From positions 17,300,501 to 17,364,500 of the forward strand of contig OY987269.1 in the NCBI GenBank assembly GCA_963920665.1: a DNA stretch of 64,000 nucleotides, read 5' to 3'. The notes beneath the pieces are model-generated. The model saw only the letters and a list, made by a program, of their open reading frames with translations, made no database searches and was not told the DNA's origin. Within the stretch, counting starts at the first letter, position 1. Every line of letters starts with the position of its first letter. Positions 1 to 17,302 of the stretch are shown one piece after another. The position numbers and the translations under genes are program-made. Origin of the DNA: Straminergon stramineum (taxonomy: Eukaryota; Streptophyta; Bryopsida; Hypnales; Calliergonaceae).

Positions 1-324
1 AATTTCAGATTTGTACTCATCAGTACATTGGCTTCAAATCTCAACCATGAAAACTGCTGTAATTGAGTAGTTCTCAAATTATTCTAGATTTTCTAAATCC
101 AACAAAAAAAAGCTCCTCACTTATCTTGTTCTCTCTGTGACGCTTAGGGGTTAAGCACATCATCCATTCTCTCTTAATACCTATTTGACTTTCAGTAGTG
201 TTTTTTGAGTTATATCTTGTTTTTTTAAATGCCATTATATTTCCAGTAGACCAACAATTATGTGTCACATTTTAGACATTGCCTACAAGAATCCCTTTCA
301 TTTAAAAGTGTTGAATGGATGCAG
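1..324 (+). other. Intron or upstream part of the LRR kinase gene
   Basis: The first recognised exon begins at 325 after a GCAG acceptor and starts with one base completing a split codon, so a further exon lies upstream. I see no convincing LRR exon between 1 and 324. This is probably intron. Confidence 0.5.
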
Positions 325-5753
<5,429 letters not shown>

Positions 5754-7822
5754 AGGATTGATTTTTCATTGCTAGCAACTATAGAATTTGATAAGATTTA
5801 TTTTCACCTATCAAACAATACCAACATCTACTTTGGCTATTGAATACATTGCACCAATAGTAGTTCATTGTAACACACATTGTTGCATTTGTTCTTGTGA
5901 CAATTTTATTTAAGTGAGCTTTTATTGTCATATATAAATCAAAATTATTTTGCAATATAATTGTGTTACTCAACTTGGGGATTTTTTTATCCATTAGATG
6001 ACTTCAAGGAGGGTTGTATGATGGGGGAGAAATAGTTTTTCATTCAAATTTTTTTGGGGAGTTACTCGATTGTTTTATCTGTCAATAGTATTGAATATTC
6101 CCTCATTTTTTATATTATTGATTTTTCAATAGAAGATGATGCTTAATCCATGGATCACCTTATAGTGTATTTCAGCCTTTTTTTTGCTCTCATTCTTAAT
6201 GTGAATTTGAGTCACAAAAAGGATCTTTTTTGAATTTTGAGACCAACTAATGAAATGATGTTTATCAAGATCGATTTCTATTTTCAATGGAAAATTTGAA
6301 AAAACTCTTAAAACTTACTATTTTATTTCAATTTGATCATGGATGAAAAATCATGTGTGAGCACTTTAATACCCACCTTTGGTATTAAACAAGTAGAACC
6401 ATGTCTTAGTTTGAAGTTGCAAAATCTTCTACCTAAGTACCTAGGTGTGGTCCATTGTGCCTTCAAAGCAAGGGATCTTTCTATGTGCCTAATTGGAATG
6501 AAATGCAAAATAACATAACTAGTAAATTAAAATTGAACCAACTTTATCCGATTGGCCAAACTAAACAAGGACTATGTGCTTTTAAATCAAATAATATTTA
6601 GATAAAATCTATCTATCATTAGTTGTAGATCAGATTATGTCATTTCGAAAAATGTAAATCTCATCCCAATTTGATTTTCTTAGAGAAAGTTATGGTTGGA
6701 TGAAATTAAGTCTTTGGAAGGACAATTCAAACTCATCCATTCTTTTCTACGGGTTCCTATACTCAAATTGAATTTGGATTTTGTCTATGTTTTCAAAGTA
6801 GATACTATCTAAGTTCTAGATTTGAGCTCTAATTAATGGAAACTTTACAAGTTCATCCAACTTCCATTCTAGACTTCATCCTTCATCATCTTATGGATTT
6901 TTTGGTGATTTCCTAAGTATGAACCATTTCTCGACTCCATTAAACTTTTTCTATATGATACTAAACTTTAATTTTAACTTGATTGTCTTCAAAAGATTAT
7001 AGATTAACATCTATTTCTTCCTAAGGATGATGGACTTCTTCTATCAATTACCTTTTTTTACCTTTTTAAAGTTTATTCCTTGTAGGGATTGAATTCATCT
7101 ATCCAAAATGCTAAGACACTTGAAGATTGATGTTACAAACCTCCCACGGCTTGTAACTTCAAATGACAATAAACTCTAAATACGAACATCAAATATACTT
7201 ATTAACAAGAATGCTTTTACAAAGAACTCAAATCACCCGACCTTAGAGAGAGGTCAGTCTCAAAAGAAAGTCTCCTCACCCTCTATGAACCCCCACATTG
7301 GCTCAAAAATTAGAATTAGGAAAAATTAGACAATTTAAGTGAAATGATAAGTTAGGAATTATTTGTTAGATGAATTTAAGCCATGATGATGAACTAATGG
7401 ATTTTCTAATAGTTTGGAACTGAAATTCTCAAACAATGGTGTGAACTTCATGAAGTTCCAATTATGCAAAAATGATGTGGAAATCCTAAAGAAAAATTAG
7501 GAATTTAAAATTAAAAAAAAATTAAGTAAAAAATATAAATTAAATTAAATTAGGCAAATGGTTAAATGTGGAGAAATTAGAATCAAACTACTACATGAAG
7601 AAAATTGCATAAAAAATGAATTGGAAATAAATAATGAAAAATAAATAAAAATAAAAATTAGTAGAGTTAGAACAACTATTGGAAGACTAACATTATGAAA
7701 GACACTCCAAAATAGGGGAAAAAACAGTAAATTAGGGAGATGCAGAGTAAAGTAGCATGATTTACAATAAATTAGTGCGTTTCACGAAATTGAGTTCAAT
7801 TTTTAGTAAAGTAGCGTAAGGA
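5754..7822. other. 3' flank of the kinase gene and AT-rich intergenic DNA
   Basis: The start holds the kinase 3' untranslated region and the rest is AT-rich. Short ORFs on both strands (for example 6323-6518) look like chance. I see no gene. Confidence 0.5.
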
Positions 7823-8744
7823 TTAACCCCTAAAGGTATTTGACTATGTTTTCACCAAAAACGCTCCCAAACTGTCATCTCTAGTACAAGTACCAAATTT
7901 TAGAAAAAATACATTTTTGGAGAAATGTAGCCATAGGATCTTGTAGTAATCTGGTTTGGGAAGATGTGAAAAAAATTTCAGAAATTTCCACCGTTTGGAT
8001 TGCAAGATATTAGCATTTGAAGTGACAAAAAGCCATTTTTTGGCCCTGCAAAAATCTGGGCAGATGCACTCCAAAATGATTGTAACTCTTTGGATTCATT
8101 CTTCAAGTCATGTTGGCTACATGCTTGAAAATTTTTAGATCATTTGGAATTGTACAACATATAGGAAAAAAATAGTAAATTGAAAGAAGTAGAGAATGAT
8201 TCAAAATACTAAATTGTTAATAATTTATTTATGGAATTGAAAAATGCCAATCCCAATGGTGAAATTGTTGTAATAAACAATCTACACCTCAAGTTTTTAT
8301 TTTTTTCCAAAAATATTAAAAATTGAGTGAAATAAAGGTCTTCAAAGTTTATTTTAGAGTAGAGATTCCATTACTACCCACAAACTACCCACAACTAAAA
8401 CTCTTCGTAACTTTCATCTCATAAATGAAAATGGAATGTTTCAAAGCTTTCCATATATATGAAAATCAGAAAAATCAATTTCATGTTTTTATTTTTTTAA
8501 AAGTGATTTTTAAAGAATTAGTTTTTGCTGCCCGGGCTATCCGCCGAGCAATGAAAACAACATATCATACAATAACTTTTTAACCATCTATTCAAAAGTT
8601 ATGAAAATTTTTGGGTCTTAAAGCTACTCCTTGGGCACATGTTGTGTGAAAATTTCAAAGAAAAAAAATAAAAATTCCATCTGTAGTGAGCTACCTGAAA
8701 TCGCTATGTTACCAAAAAATACCATTTGGTCCTTTAGGGGTTAA
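7823..8744. mobile_element. TTAA-flanked TIR element, about 914 bp, piggyBac-like ends
   Basis: TTAA (7823-7826) is followed by CCCCTAAAGG. The right end is CCTTTAGGGG (8731-8740) followed by TTAA (8741-8744). The 10-bp terminal inverted repeats are exact, and the full right end (GGTCCTTTAGGGG) is the complement of the 13-bp end seen at 43,926. The interior has no transposase ORF. It shares long stretches with 35,766-36,691 and shorter ones with about 9,630-9,760 and 45,590-45,690, for example the phrase CATAGGATCTT. I infer a non-autonomous DNA transposon. Confidence 0.75.
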
Positions 8745-11700
8745 ATTTTAATGGATGAATTATACAATTAATGGCTCTTACAGGAGGGGATTAGATTTAG
8801 AAGGTCTCTTCACTTCTTTTCTCTTTCTTTCGTGTGTTTGTGCGAGTGTTTTGAGGATTTCTAGGTTTTTTTTATGAGACTTCATTTCCTTGTGAAGGGA
8901 AGAAAATCATGTACGTTAGTTGGGAAATGGGGGTTAGCAAATCTGTTGATTAGGTCCTATGCAGTAGTTGTGTGTGAAGAGCAGGGTAGAAAAAATGTTT
9001 GGAGTGGAAGACAGATTGGAATTTGATAGAATTGTTAGAGGATCTTGCTTTTGATTCAGGGTCTATTGAAGTTTGAACAACTCCTAGCCATGAAACCAAA
9101 AATTCAAAAATCCAAACGATAACCAAGCCAGATCAAATCAAATCCAGGCTGGAAAGCTGCTGGGATGGCCTAGAAAAGGAGCATCCAAAGTGAGGGATAA
9201 GGTAGTCTGCTCATAAACCGTGCATTTAAGTCTGGTCGGCCTTTTCGATGTTTCTTAGATGCACGAAAATATTTTTCCTTATTTTTCATTCGAAGAAAAA
9301 CTGATGTGGAATCTAACCCAAGTGGTTTCATATTTTTCGGAGCATTTTTGAATTACTTATGAATTTCTAAAGAATTCTGTCATAGGTATCTATTTCTTGA
9401 TCGTAGGCCTTACAAAACCCACACATGTGTAGTCTGAAAAAAGATATGGCTTCACCAAAAACAAGCACTGCAGCATGTAGAAAGTAATAGACAGGGTTCC
9501 CAAATGCAACCTTTACTAAACTGAACTCCTAGAGGACCAAGGCCTATTTTTTTGACAAAAATCACTTGAAATTGTCATTTCTGTTGCGTTCTTTCATGAG
9601 AGAGAAAAAAAATTCAAAATTCAAAAATTCAACCATAGGATCTTGTACTATACTTGTTTGAGATTATGTGGTAAATTTTTTTATCAAATTTAACCGTACA
9701 GATTTGAACAATATTAACATTCAAAGTTGGGGGAGAAAAGTTTTTTTGAACCCAGGTAAACATTTCAGAAATGTACCCACCTTGGCTCTTATTCCATCCA
9801 CTAGCATAGTATAAAAGAATGTTTGACAAATTTTAAACCACTTTGACAACATTGACAAAACATTCAATGCTTTACACATATGCATTTTACAACTTGTTAA
9901 TGTCCATTTCAGAACCTGGCTAAGGACAGTCTTTAGAAAGCGAGTGGATTTAGAGCAGACTATCATAGGTGAAAATAAAATGATGAGAAGATTTGGATGG
10001 TGACCAGCTCGGGAACAACAGTGGCCACAAGCTCTAGCAAGCTCAAAGATTGAGATTAGAAGGCCAAATGAGCTATACTATGTAGTGAAATTAGGTTGCC
10101 CTAACAATTAGGTTGCCTTACCTCAAGAAAGTTACCTTACAAGTCATCAAAGTCAACAAAATCTTCTACAAATATTTCCATTTGTACATTTGGAGGTTCA
10201 CGAGTCCCAATTACAACAATACTTAATTCAAAAGTAGAGCATTCTTGTAGAAAAACAGGAAATATTTATATAGTCTCAAATGTCAAGAAATTAGTATGGG
10301 GCAACCTAATTTCACTATTTAGTGTAGGACCATGAGGGAGATCAAAACCGAATCATTGGAGCATGTCGGGTTTTAGTTTGAGCCACATTCATGGAGGAGC
10401 GAATCCCGAGCATCAACAATGTGGGAGAAATGACATGACCACGAAGAGCAATGTGACCAAGAGGGGATGAGTTGACGATTGACCAATAGGTGACAAGATC
10501 CACAACTTGACAACCGAGAGGTGCAGCAGCTTGGAACAAGGAGGGAAAAAACTCCCATCAGTTACGAGAACCAATTTTGAAGACAAAAAGACGTAGCTAA
10601 AGTTTTCAAGCCTGAGCAAGCAAATGTGTAGGAATGAGGGTTAGCAAGTAAAGGAGAGAATTCATGGAGATGGCACATTAATGATAATGATTTCTAGGAT
10701 TGGGTCATAGTTGAGTTTCATACATGGGTAGATAAATACATGCATTTGGTTTTATTGTGTTACTAAAAACTTTTTGCTTGATCCCAAATACAATAACAAG
10801 TGAAGTACTCACTAAAGATGCCTAAGGACACAAATGTTCTTTAAAATTCCTTAGAGGTCAATTGTGTATGAATTATAAACTTTGATTGTTGAATGTGGGA
10901 AATGGAGAGGGATAACTTTTTGGAGCTAAAATATGTGTCTATGAATGTATGAATTGAAAAAATCCTAGTAAAAATTGCTTGAGTGAAATTGGTAGATAAA
11001 TGGGAAAGAATCTGTAAATTCATGGTGATTTGAAAAATTGCATGTTGAAATAGTCTTGCCAAACCAACATCTAAAAAAAATAAAATGAATGCACTAAGGG
11101 AAGAATCCATTGCTTAGAGGGCTAGGTAGTACACACTCCCCATCGAACTTTTTTAGGGGTGTTTTTTGCCATCTCGGTGAAAAACACTCATATCCCCAAA
11201 CTTTATCTTATATAATAGAGACTATCAACAAAGAGAATTAGTTCTTAAGATAAACTAGGACTTCTTTTCTATCTTTAACTTTCCATCCTTGGTTTTGTCT
11301 AGAACCCTCCATCAAAATGAAAGTCCTAGTTACACTTCTCCAAATCTTGATCTTCTAAGGTGAAAGCATCCATGACTAACTGATGGGGTGTCTCAAATTC
11401 AAGAGAGGTTGGGACTCATTTCCATTTTTCAAAAAAATGGCACATGTCCCTCATTTTGCGTGCCATGGCATGTCCAGGTACTAAAGTGACATGACACATG
11501 TCTTTCACCTTGAGTGGCTCTAAGTGATCGGTTTTGGAAGACTCTACACATTGGACATGGGTCCAAACCAACTTTTGGCTTTTGAAATTCGTAATAACTT
11601 CAATTCAAAAGATAGAATTACCTAAGTCTTTGCAATCTCCATCATTCTTGTCATTGAACCTCTAAAATTATTTGCTTCACCTTGCAATACCCCAGATCAT

Positions 11701-11999
11701 GTCCAAAATTCCTTATTTGATCGGTTATGGGTGCCTTCACCTTATTTGGAATTATCTAACTCCAAGTTCCAACACACTTGTGTTTATCAAGGAATTGGCT
11801 AATTCCAGTGCACTAGTCATCTAAGTAGAGTTATCTAATCCAATGTATAAATCCATCGCTTGGAGATATCTATGTCCAAGTATTCATGTGTCCTTGTTAT
11901 GCAAGTGGAGTTGTCTAACTCGAGTGCATAAATCCACCATCTGGAGATAGATATCTCTATAAGTGTTGATCTCATCATCATCATGACAATTTCAAGTTT
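8745..11999. other. AT-rich repeat relics, no gene recognised
   Basis: About 9,526-9,780 resembles the interior of the 7,827-8,740 element, with the CATAGGATCTTGTA phrase. About 9,300-9,380 resembles 33,295-33,365, with the shared phrase ATCTAACCCAAG. About 11,541-11,600 resembles 26,428-26,490, with CAACTTTTGGCTTT. An imperfect tandem of about 80 bp lies at 11,820-11,960. The minus-strand ORFs at 10,342-10,619 match nothing I know. Confidence 0.45.
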
Positions 12000-13690
12000 T
12001 TGGACAACCTCTTATATTTTGAAGAACGTCTATATGTTCTAGAGGGTCCTTTATGTCTTCAAGTTCTCAAAGCTCGACATGATTTTCTTGTTGCCAAACA
12101 TTTTAGATTCAATAAAATGATAGAACTTGTGTTGCAGGATTTTGGGTGGCCTCAAATGTGGAAAGTTGTCAAAAACTTTATGCTATCTTGTGACACTTGT
12201 TCAAGATCTAAGAATCCACAACATCAACCACATGGACTTCTCCAACCATTACCCATTTTGAAGTGGTCGTGGTCTTCAATTTCAATGGATTTCATGAGAG
12301 ATTTACTTCTATCAAAATCTTTTGACTCCATATGCTTGATTGTAGATCGACTCACAAAAATGGCACATTTTACTCCATGCAAGAAGACGATTACTAGCAA
12401 AGAAACAACAAAGTTATTTTTTGACACTATTTATCGACATGATGGATTACTAGATGATATTATATCAGACTGAGGACCACAATTTGTCTCCAAATTTTGG
12501 AAGTCCCTTTTTGAAACCTTGAAGGTAGATATCAAACTTTCTTTTGCCTTTCACCCTCAAACAAATGGACAAACGGAATGTATGAATCAAGTGTTTGAAA
12601 AATACCTACAATGCACCATCAACTATCAACAAGATGATTGGACTTTACATTTGCTATTGGCCGAGTTTGCGTATAACAATATTGTCCTTACTTCTACAGA
12701 CTCGTCAAACACCATTCTATGCCAACTATGGATATCACCCCAAGTTTGGTTTGCTCAACATTTCTTAGATGGACGATCCAGCAGCCAAAGATTTGGCCAC
12801 AAGGTTATTAGAACTTCAACAAACCATAAAGCTTCATTTACAAGAAGCTCAAGATCATTACAAAGCATCAACAAATACATCACATAAAGAATCACCTCCA
12901 CTTCAAGTTGGTGAGAAGGTTTGGCTCCTTAGGTACAACATCAAGACTACTCGACCATGTGATAAATTGGACTATCGCCGGCTAGGGCCATTTCCTATTC
13001 AAAAGCAAAAAAATCTTGTTGCCTACTAATTGGGGCTTCCAACATCAATAAAAATACACTTGGTCTTTCATGTTTATCTCCTTGAGCTATATAGGGTCAA
13101 AGCACACTAATAGAAGCCACTAGTAAACTTTATTGAGGTGCTTGTAGAGGTGAGAGGTCCTTATTGGAATATTCTATCAAAAATTGTTGCTTATTCATTT
13201 AAACTAGTCTTTAATTGGATGAATTATGGACTTGTTACAGATGACTTAAGGAGTGGTTACAATTACATTTTTGTCTTTTTAATACTTAGGAACTTAACAT
13301 AATTATTTATATTTTGTAATATGTCAAATAGCCACATCTAAGAAACAATGCACTACAATTTATTTTCATATTTTATGTCATATTCAAGAGTTATAATGAA
13401 TATTCTTCATAAAAAAAGTAGTTGTTATAGCGAAGTTGGCTCCTATTAGTGTGCTTGGACCCTATAAAGAGTCAAATTTTCCGGGAAGAAGTCAACCACC
13501 ACTACCTTTCATTGAAATAGATAATCATAAAGAATATGAGGTGGAAAAGGTACTTGACTTACAATGTAGACGTGGCAAGTTGGAATATTTGGTACATTTG
13601 CATGGATACAACATCAATGACCGTACATGGGTGATTGCAAGGAACACTTGCTCGTTTGGTTGCGTTTTGATTTTGGAACACTACATCTTT
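12000..13690 (+). pseudogene. Degraded Ty3/gypsy chromovirus: integrase and chromodomain
   Basis: Relic of an LTR retrotransposon pol polyprotein. 12,000-12,473 reads as the integrase N-terminal zinc finger, with CDTC from its HHCC motif, followed by the core start. After an in-frame TGA (12,471-12,473) the same frame continues with GPQF and the NGQTE motif at 12,480-12,700. The reading then shifts frame near 12,700-12,770 into a C-terminal section with VGEKVWLL and DKLDYRRLGPFPI (to about 13,020). A third frame (13,500-13,650) carries a chromodomain with YEVEKVLDL, GKLEYLVHLHGY and TWV, which marks chromoviruses. No protease, reverse transcriptase or 5' LTR was recognised nearby. The stop and two frame changes make it non-functional. 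Confidence 0.88.
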
Positions 13691-14942
13691 TGAATTATGA
13701 ATCCAATTCCAAAACCAAAAAACTCATTTCTAGATCTCTTGCTTGTTATTGTATCCCTTATTTTTCAAAAAAATTCAAAAATTATTTTATATTTAAAAGT
13801 CAATTTTGTTCATTTGTCACACTTTGATGTTTAGTTTTTTTTCAGACTATTGAGTGGTTTAAATTAGTGATTTTCAGATGAAATTTCTTTGGTATATTCC
13901 TCTAGTAGGCATACTTGATCCTAGAAAAAGGAATTTAAGAATCCCTTATTTTATATCCTCCACATTTAGGCAAATAGGCCTCCCTTGCGAGTGCAATTTT
14001 GAACATTAGAGATAGTTTTGAACTCATTTTTTTGCTCAAATTTCATCATCCAAAAGTCCTCCCAAATGGCCAATTTTTATTTTAAGGCCATAATCGTTAT
14101 ATTGAGACTTTTTGCAGATTTTGAGACAGAATGTTAGTTATTGGAAAACTCATTTAGAAAAATAGTAACTAAAACCAAAAATAAATAATGCTCAAATAGT
14201 GACCCTATAATGAAATTCTAAAAGTTGGTGTTGTTACCTATTTATAAAAATATACTACTAAAGAGATAAAGAGGTTTATCTTTGAGTCCAGGATAAAAAT
14301 GAGACTACGAAAAGTCTCAATATAACGAATATGGCCTGTTTTGTTGAAAATTGTTTTCCTATTTTCTAGAAATTAAAACGTCAAAGTATGTGTTTTCTGG
14401 GCTAAAATTCTATGTCCCAAAATATGTCCCAAAAAACACATACTTTGACGTTTTAATTTCTAGAAAATAGGAAAACAATTTTCAACAAAAATAAAAATTG
14501 GCCATTTGGGAGGACTTTTGGATGATGAAATTTGAGCAAAAAAATGAGTTCAAAACTATCTCTAATGTTCAAAATTGCACTCGCAAGGGAGGCCTATTTG
14601 CCTAAACGTGGAGGATATAAAATAAGGGATTCTTAAATTCCTTTTTCTAGGATCAAGTATGCCTACTAGAGGAATATACCAAAGAAATTTCATCTGAAAA
14701 TCACTAATTTAAACCACTCAATAGTATGAAAAAAAGCTAAACATCAAAGTGTGACAAATGAACAAAATTGACTTTTAAATATAAAATAATTTTTGAATTT
14801 TTTTGAAAAATAAGGGATACAATAACAAGCAAGAGATCTAGAAATGAGTTTTTTGGTTTTGGAATTGGATTCATAATTCAAAAGATGTAGTGTTCCAAAA
14901 TCAAAACGTAGCCAAACGAGCAAGTGTTCCTTGCAATCACCC
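13629..14942. repeat. Large palindrome with arms of about 510 bp
   Basis: The left arm (13,629-14,396, including a 255-bp insertion) is the reverse complement of 14,433-14,942, with a 36-bp spacer at 14,397-14,432. Arm identity is very high; I noticed about one difference per 100 or more bases (for example CACATTTAGGC against CACGTTTAGGC). The outer end of the left arm lies inside the chromodomain reading frame, so the palindrome is an inverted duplication of the retroelement's 3' end. A transcript through it would fold into a long hairpin. Confidence 0.9.
14084..14338. mobile_element. 255-bp MITE nested in the left palindrome arm
   Basis: The element begins AAGGCCATAATCGTTATATT and its other end, read in reverse, is CAGGCCATATTCGTTATATT. 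Both continue with GAGACTTTT, giving inverted repeats of nearly 30 bp. It is flanked by TTTT on both sides (14,080-14,083 and 14,339-14,342). The right arm carries the uninterrupted sequence, with a single TTTT, which is the empty site. There is no coding capacity. The superfamily is uncertain because the duplication lies in a T run. Confidence 0.88.
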
Positions 14943-16320
14943 ACATGAGAATAAGCAACAAACTTAATCAATGTGCTGCAAAAGATACATGAGTTTCATC
15001 TACTCTATCTTAATAAACCATAGCCTATTCAGCAATAGCTTCTTCAAGAAGCCTTACCATCTGAAATCCAATATAAAGAGTGGAGAATTGACAAAAGAAG
15101 ACAACCTTCACAAGAAAATTTGTAATCTTTAGCTAGCTTTATAGTTCAAAACTTCAAAATGTGTAATTGGAGGGTTTTTGGAGACTCCTTAGATTATGAG
15201 TTCAATCTCAAGTACAACCCTAAGCTCGAGCTTTCTATGTCACAACTACCAAACCATCCATTACAATCTTCAGCTTCTTCGCCACCAAAGCTTTGGGATG
15301 AAGGCAAATTGTCAGCACAATGCAAATGACCAAGCATCAATTAGCCATGGCCTAGTAATCTTTGATTTGATGCTTGAGCTTTAGTTATCCTATTGCAAGT
15401 TGGAACCCTTGAACGTGACAGTTCAAAAGTTACTTTCCAAGGACGTTTTGAAGGTTCCAACATTGAGCAATATCTTGAATTTCATCCTATGGAGGGAAGT
15501 TGTGGTCACAATTGATGGTTTAGCGGTTGTGTTCAACTTTTGTCAAGAGACCAATGGATAACTTACGTCGCAAGTCTTGAGAACTTCTCTTGTCTTCACT
15601 TATATTTCTTGTTGTCAAGAACTCGTCTTGTTTTGCCTTGTATCTTGTATGTTTATCTTCAAATTTTGCATTTGTTTTCTTCATGACTTGATGGACAATG
15701 TATGCACATTGATACGGAGCTTCATAAACATGTCCAAGATAGAGTTCCATTTGAGTCAAAGTGCTGAAAAAGTAGAAAAAAGGATGACCACAATGATAAA
15801 GGACCATTTGCACAATCTTCATTAGAAGGCATGCATTATTTTGACCAAGGCAACCCCTTTTTGTAATGTGAAAATCAAATTTTAAAGCTCCTTGTGAAAT
15901 GCACAGTGCCTGAATTTCAACAAGGTGTCCATTGTGCTGCCCAAGTCAACGAAAACTGCCAAGCCACTAAAAGCAAGGTCAAATTTTGAAAGGTCTGACA
16001 TGGCTTTTTTGTCACAGCTAGTAGGGCTAATTGCTCCTAACTGCAGAGTGACATAAAAGAGCCCATCAACAAAGTTTCTAGTAACCAATTCAAGCCTTTG
16101 CCCAAAAGTTGCCCACCAGGGTACCTTGCAAATCAATTTCATTTACGGTAAAAATCCTGCTGCTACTGCCAAATTCATGTCTTCTCTAACGACCAACCCT
16201 CTCATCTTCCACTTGACTTACTTAACAAACCATTTTCAGCTAGGAATTGCAACAGATTTCAACGCCCACGGCACTAGGGCAGAAGTCATCACTTTGATCA
16301 CGGCCTGAGGCCCACCCTTC
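14943..16320 (+). other. Intergenic tract with possible broken gene fragments
   Basis: A 62-codon ORF at 15,196-15,384 starts MSSISSTTLSSSF, which is Ser/Thr-rich and could be a plastid transit peptide. About 15,398-15,520 reads without stops in one frame and contains SSKVTFQGRFEG. A 60-codon ORF lies at 16,126-16,308. No family is recognised and I could not join them into one frame. They may be a decayed nuclear gene for a plastid protein or chance ORFs. Confidence 0.2.
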
Positions 16321-17302
16321 TAGGGTTAAGAAACAAATTAATAGCAGAAGGTGAACAAAGTAACAACACATTCAATTACATAAATACCATCAGAACATAC
16401 ACTTGGCAAACAGCCCACACAATCAAGATGAACCCAAAACTCTTGACTCATTTATTCTACAGTCAATTCTAAGAGCGATTAAAATTGAATTTCTTACATC
16501 AGGCCACTCTTACAAACAGGCCCAGTTTATGTCCAAAACCGTTCAAGTGTCAATGCACAGATCTACTCCTCACAGCATAAAAGAAGGCAAGGCTGAAATC
16601 GCGAAAACTGTGAACCAATTCCGCTGCGGCAACTCTCTGAATTCACATATGCATGTGACCGAGCTTACAAGCTCAATCACTGCATCGGATCCCGCTCAGC
16701 AACCCTTCTGCAAACGCATCAGCAGTGTGCAACCCTAAAACACTGTCATTTCGAGAGAACCCAAATACTATACTTCGGAAGAGAGCTCCTGTGAACGCCA
16801 GGCTATCAAGTACAACAGCATAAGTTAGCCTCACTTTCATGCATAGATCTCTTCTAATCTGCCACTACCCAAAGTTCTCTCGTACCTACACTGTCAGAAG
16901 TTAGCAGCGCCTAGAGCAAGGGAGCTGCAAAAACTATTTGATTGCGACAGACAGCCACAATAAAAGCTCTCAATATATTGTTTGTTCTGACGTAACCAAC
17001 AGTAACGGGGCGTCCATGACTCGCTAATTTTGCACTTGAGCTGCTGCCGGTCACCACATGACAATACCGGTATCTCTTTACATTTTTCCCTCGATTATAA
17101 CGGACCAAAAAATTAAGAAGAGCTCTTGCAGCTCTTTTCGGTGCAATTTCACCTTCGATGCAAGCGGTGGCGCCATGCTCTTCTTCAACTCCATGATTGT
17201 TTGAGTCTTTCGGCACCAAACCATTGACCACATTGGTCCATGTAAAATTCCAGCATCATGTATAAGCTTTTATTCTTCGAAGATCAAGAGAGCTCTTTTC
17301 CT
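16321..17302 (-). other. Likely 3' untranslated region and flank of the ARF gene
   Basis: This sequence lies directly downstream of the ARF stop codon (17,303-17,305) on the minus strand. It is less AT-rich than the surrounding intergenic DNA. It contains a 106-codon ORF (16,911-17,231) with no recognisable domain. The polyadenylation site cannot be placed. Confidence 0.45.

Noticed and set aside
10342..10619. Overlapping minus-strand ORFs as a copia or other pol fragment
   Set aside because: No motif of reverse transcriptase, integrase or RNase H could be found.
16911..17231. 106-codon minus ORF just after the ARF stop
   Set aside because: It lies in the expected 3' untranslated region, and no domain or splice signal links it to the ARF frame.
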